From JBKDZR01 sp047971485 (lineage in GTDB: Bacteria > Pseudomonadota > Alphaproteobacteria > Rhodobacterales > Rhodobacteraceae), in the NCBI GenBank assembly GCA_047971485.1, contig JBKDZR010000040.1, positions 1 to 17,571 on the forward strand: a stretch of DNA of 17,571 nt, read 5' to 3'. Under the pieces are notes generated by a model. The model was not told the origin of the DNA and did no database searches. It was given only the letters and a program-made list of their open reading frames with translations. Each line of letters begins with the position of its first letter. Within the stretch, counting starts at the first letter, position 1. This document shows, in pieces, positions 14,381-17,571 of the stretch. A program made the position numbers and the translations under genes.

Positions 14381-15640
14381 ATGCCGATCCTTGTGATGAA
14401 GTTCGGGGGCACGTCGGTTGCCGATCTCGAACGCATCCACAACGCCGCCGAAAAGGTCCGCCGAGAGGTGGAGCGCGGCTATAACGTCATTGTCATCGTC
14501 TCGGCCATGTCCGGCAAGACGAATGAACTGGTCGGCTGGGTCAATGACACGGCGCCGTTCTTTGACGCGCGTGAATATGATGCCGTTGTCTCCTCGGGCG
14601 AAAATGTGACCGCCGGGCTGATGGCCCTGACTTTGCAGGAAATGGACGTGCCCGCGCGCAGCTGGCAGGGATGGCAAGTGCCGGTTCGGACCAGTTCCGC
14701 CCATTCGGCCGCACGTATCGAAAGCATCGGCCGTGACGCGATCGACCACAAATTCGACGAAGGCATGAAGGTGGCCGTGGTCGCCGGTTTCCAGGGGATC
14801 AGCCCCGAGGGCCGCATCACGACCCTGGGCCGGGGGGGATCCGACACAACCGCCGTGGCCTTTGCCGCCGCTTTTGATGCCGAACGCTGTGACATCTATA
14901 CCGATGTCGACGGGATCTATACCACCGATCCGCGCATCGCCGCCAAGGCACGCAAGCTGGACAAGATCGCCTTCGAGGAAATGCTGGAACTGGCCAGTCT
15001 GGGCGCCAAGGTGCTGCAGACCCGCTCGGTCGAGCTGGCGATGCGCTACAAGGTCCGGCTGCGGGTCCTGTCCTCTTTCGAGGAAACCGACGAAACATCT
15101 GGAACGCTCGTCTGCGACGAGGAGGAAATCATGGAAAGCAATGTTATTTCCGGCGTCGCCTACAGCCGCGACGAGGCCAAGATGACCCTGGTGACCATCG
15201 CGGACAAACCGGGCATCGCCGCCGCCATCTTCGGCACCCTGGCCGAGGCCGGGGTGAATGTGGACATGATCGTCCAGAACATCTCGGAAAAAGAATCCGG
15301 CCCCCATCAAGGTCCGGTCACCGACATGACCTTTTCCTGCCCCACCAACCAGGTGGCCCACGCCCATCGCGCCCTGGAAGAGGCAAAAACCGCTGGCCGG
15401 GTTGAATATGACGGGCTGGTCGAGGATTCCGGCGTTGCCAAGGTGTCCGTCGTCGGCATTGGGATGCGCAGCCATGCCGGTGTCGCCGCGCGCATGTTCC
15501 AGGCGCTGCGGGACGAAAACATCAACATCAAGGTCATTTCCACTTCGGAGATCAAGATTTCGGTCCTTATCGACCGGAAATACATGGAACTTGCCGTGCA
15601 GGCCCTGCATGATGCCTTCGGACTGGAGAAAGCGTCCTGA
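14381..15640 (+). CDS. lysC: aspartate kinase
   Basis: LysC phosphorylates aspartate, the first step toward lysine, threonine, methionine and diaminopimelate. From the ATG at 14381 the protein has 419 residues, typical of the monofunctional alpha/beta type. The kinase domain has KFGGTS (residues 7-12), SSGENVTAGLMALTL, TTLGRGGSDTTAVAFA and YTDVDGIYTTDPRI. Two tandem ACT domains follow (from about 260; ADKPGIAAAIFGTLAEAGVNVDMIVQNIS, then GVAKVSVVGIGMRSHAGVAARMFQAL and ISTSEIKISVLI), so feedback control by lysine and/or threonine is expected. AAAGGA lies ten bases upstream. An internal ribosome-binding site with ATG at codon 251 could give a separate ACT-only beta subunit. ptsP follows after 10 bases and is probably cotranscribed. 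Confidence 0.95.
   Translation: MPILVMKFGGTSVADLERIHNAAEKVRREVERGYNVIVIVSAMSGKTNELVGWVNDTAPFFDAREYDAVVSSGENVTAGLMALTLQEMDVPARSWQGWQVPVRTSSAHSAARIESIGRDAIDHKFDEGMKVAVVAGFQGISPEGRITTLGRGGSDTTAVAFAAAFDAERCDIYTDVDGIYTTDPRIAAKARKLDKIAFEEMLELASLGAKVLQTRSVELAMRYKVRLRVLSSFEETDETSGTLVCDEEEIMESNVISGVAYSRDEAKMTLVTIADKPGIAAAIFGTLAEAGVNVDMIVQNISEKESGPHQGPVTDMTFSCPTNQVAHAHRALEEAKTAGRVEYDGLVEDSGVAKVSVVGIGMRSHAGVAARMFQALRDENINIKVISTSEIKISVLIDRKYMELAVQALHDAFGLEKAS
15131..15640 (+). CDS. possible aspartate kinase beta subunit from an internal lysC start
   Basis: Inside lysC, in frame, AGGAGG (15120-15125) lies five bases before the ATG at 15131, a better ribosome-binding site than that of lysC itself. The product would be 169 residues, MESNVISGVAYSRDEAKMTLV onward, and exactly cover both ACT domains. 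Bacillus and Corynebacterium glutamicum make an aspartokinase beta subunit from an internal start at the same place, giving an alpha2beta2 enzyme; the C. glutamicum beta subunit is about 172 residues and also starts ME. The site could instead be a by-product of the Asp-Glu-Glu-Glu-Ile-Met codons, so expression is unproven. Confidence 0.5.
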   Translation: MESNVISGVAYSRDEAKMTLVTIADKPGIAAAIFGTLAEAGVNVDMIVQNISEKESGPHQGPVTDMTFSCPTNQVAHAHRALEEAKTAGRVEYDGLVEDSGVAKVSVVGIGMRSHAGVAARMFQALRDENINIKVISTSEIKISVLIDRKYMELAVQALHDAFGLEKAS

Positions 15641-15650
15641 TCGGGGGTCC

Positions 15651-17571
15651 ATGCCGCATGTAACCGAGAGCGAAAGCCGCAAATTGCTGGGGCGCCTGCG
15701 CGACGCCATGGCCGAGGGCGGCGCTGATCAGGAGCGGCTTGACCGGATCACCCATCTGATCGCGGATTCCATGCAAACCGAGGTCTGCTCGATCTATCTG
15801 TTCCGCGATCCCGACACCCTGGAATTGTCGGCAACCGAGGGCCTGCGCCCCGAGGCCGTCCACCAAACCCGGATGCGCCTGGGCGAAGGCCTGGTTGGCC
15901 GGGTTGCGCTGCGCGGTCGTCCGGTCAACAGCGCCAACGCGCCGCAGGAACCCGGGTTTCGCTACATGCCCGAAACCGGCGAGGAAATCTTTTCCTCCTT
16001 TCTCGGCGTGCCGGTTCAGCGTCTGGGCCAGCGCCTGGGCGTGCTGGTCGTCCAGTCGAAAGAAGCCCGCAGCTTTTCCGAGGATGAACTCTACGCGCTG
16101 GAAGTCGTCGCCATGGTGCTGGCCGAGATGGCCGAGCTGGGCGCGATCATGGCCGATGCCGGTAATTCCATGCTGTTGCACAAGCGGCCCTACATGTTCC
16201 GCGGCACCATCGGCCAGGAGGGCAATGCCGAAGGTCAGGTCTGGCTGCACGATCCGCGCGTGGTGGTTACCAAACCCTTCGGCGATGATCCCGACGCGGA
16301 ACAGGACCGGCTGAACAAGGCGATCGAAACGCTGAAAGTATCGGTCGACGAGATGCTGACCACCGCCGGCGAAGGCGAACACATGGAGGTACTCGAAGCC
16401 TACCGCATGTTCGCCCATTCCAAAAGCTGGCTGCGCCGCATGGAAGAAGACATCGCCCGCGGCATGTCCGCCGAGGCCGCCGTGGAAAAGGAGCAATCGG
16501 CCGCTCAGGCGCGTATGTCGCGTGTCCCCGATGCCTATCTGCGCGAACGGTTGCAGGACCTGAACGACCTGTCGAACCGCCTGCTCCGGATCCTGACCGG
16601 TCAGGGGGCCGAAACCGGGGCCGAACGTCCCGAGAACCCGGTTCTGGTCGCCCGCAATATCGGCCCGGGCGAATTGCTGGAATACGGCCGGACGCTGAAG
16701 GGCGTCGTCCTGGAAGAAGGCTCGGTCGGCAGCCACGCCACGGTCATTGCCCGGGCCTGGGCAATCCCGCTGATCCTGAACGCCCACGGGGTGACAGCCG
16801 AGGCGCTGAACGGTGATCACATCCTGGTCGATGGCGATCAGGGCGTCGTCCATCTGCGCCCCGATGAGAACGTCACCACCGCATTCCGCGACAAGCTGTC
16901 GATGCATGTCGAGGCCCAGGAACGCTATGCCTCGATCCGGGATCTGCCGGCCGAAACGCTGTGTGGCCAGACAATCCGGCTGGACATGAATGCCGGGCTG
17001 ATGGTCGATCTGCCCTCGCTGTCGGGATCGGGGGCCAGTGGGGTCGGGCTGTTCCGCACCGAGCTGCAATTCCTGATCCGCAACCAGATGCCGCGCCGGG
17101 CCGAGCTGGCCCAGCTTTATGCCCGGGTCATCGCCGCGGCCGAGGGGCGCCGCGTGGTCTTTCGCACCCTCGACATCGGGTCGGACAAGGTGCTGCCCTA
17201 CATGAAATCCCCCGATGAACCCAACCCGGCCCTGGGCTGGCGGGCCATCCGGGTGGGTCTGGACAAGAAGGGCGTCATGCGCATGCAATTGCAGGCGCTG
17301 ATACGGGCGGCGGCGGGTGGGCCGCTTTCGGTGATGTTCCCCTTCGTCGCCCAGTTCGACGAATTCCGCCAGGCCCGGCAGATCTTCCTCGATGAGATCG
17401 AGCGCGAAAAGCGGCTGGGCCATCCCCTGCCCTCGCATCTGGAAATCGGGGCCATGCTGGAAACCCCCAGTCTGGCCTTCGCACCCCGGGAATTCTTTGA
17501 AATGGCCGATGTCATTTCCATCGGCGGCTAGGATCTGAAGCAGTGTTTCGTCGCCGCCGACCGCGAGACCG
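15651..17571 (+). pseudogene. ptsP: phosphoenolpyruvate-protein phosphotransferase PtsP (EI-Ntr), 3' end beyond window, in-frame TAG at 17529
   Basis: PtsP is enzyme I of the nitrogen phosphotransfer system: it takes phosphate from PEP and passes it to NPr. The start at 15651 is 10 bases after lysC, with GGGGG as a modest ribosome-binding site. An N-terminal GAF domain covers about residues 15-160. The EI N-terminal domain follows, with phospho-histidine H362 in VGSHATVIARAWAIPL. The PEP-binding barrel shows GVGLFRTELQFL, FRTLDIGSDK, LGWRAIRVGLD, MFPFVAQFDEF and GAMLETPSLAF. At residue 627 the frame hits TAG within ISIGG-stop-DLKQ, where the family has the near-invariant Asn of G-N-D-L, and the frame stays homologous to the window end (DLKQCFVAADRET). 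About 120 C-terminal residues would be lost. It may be a real pseudogene, amber readthrough, or sequence error close to the edge. Confidence 0.8.

Noticed and set aside
15567..17438. 623-codon open frame on the minus strand opposite ptsP
   Set aside because: The translation is rich in His, Gln and Gly as expected for antisense of GC-rich coding DNA, and the plus-strand frame is an unmistakable PtsP.
1..17571. Mobile elements, CRISPR arrays, tRNA or rRNA genes, phage genes
   Set aside because: No transposase, integrase or phage-type proteins, no regularly spaced repeats and no tRNA-like cloverleaf were recognised.

Overview
The window looks like a chromosomal segment of a GC-rich alphaproteobacterium, most likely of the Rhodobacterales (Paracoccus/Roseobacter-type). 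Three things point there: a complete set of genes matching the beta-hydroxyaspartate cycle (BHAC) in the order known from Paracoccus denitrificans, a small DUF6280-type protein that I associate with this order, and strongly GC-biased codon use. I could not run any search, so every assignment comes from reading motifs and from memory of the families. No transposase, integrase, tRNA, rRNA or CRISPR array is visible.

Layout. (1) Positions 2-1918, plus strand: the 3' part of an SPFH/GYF-type protein and a zinc-ribbon protein with one C-terminal membrane helix, 6 bases apart. (2) Positions 1963-6416, minus strand: a tight operon transcribed bhcA-bhcB-bhcC-bhcD. Divergent from it, after an AT-rich 198-base control region, is the IclR-type regulator bhcR (6615-7457), followed by a LysR-type regulator (7520-8422). 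(3) Positions 8682-10974: a phosphatase and a glucosylglycerol-phosphate synthase overlapping by 11 bases, a compatible-solute operon. The synthase carries an in-frame TAG. (4) Positions 11032-17571: efp (minus), DUF6280 protein, cobQ, DUF1178 protein, lysC and ptsP (plus). ptsP also has an in-frame TAG, in a conserved motif, and runs off the window.

How it works together. BhcA converts glyoxylate to glycine with aspartate as amino donor. BhcC condenses glycine with a second glyoxylate to beta-hydroxyaspartate. BhcB dehydrates this to iminosuccinate, and BhcD reduces that to aspartate, closing the cycle. The net result is oxaloacetate from two glyoxylate without loss of CO2, which supports growth on glycolate, a product of marine phytoplankton. 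The GgpP/GgpS pair would make the osmolyte glucosylglycerol, fitting a saline habitat, but the amber codon puts this in doubt. LysC draws on the same aspartate pool, though nothing in the sequence shows that its position is more than chance.

Most worth a second look: the two internal TAG codons in a window where none of the 15 complete reading frames ends in TAG; a strong internal ribosome-binding site and start inside lysC, like those that make a separate beta subunit in other bacteria; and a near match to the E. coli IclR box, with a second palindrome, in the bhcA-bhcR control region.
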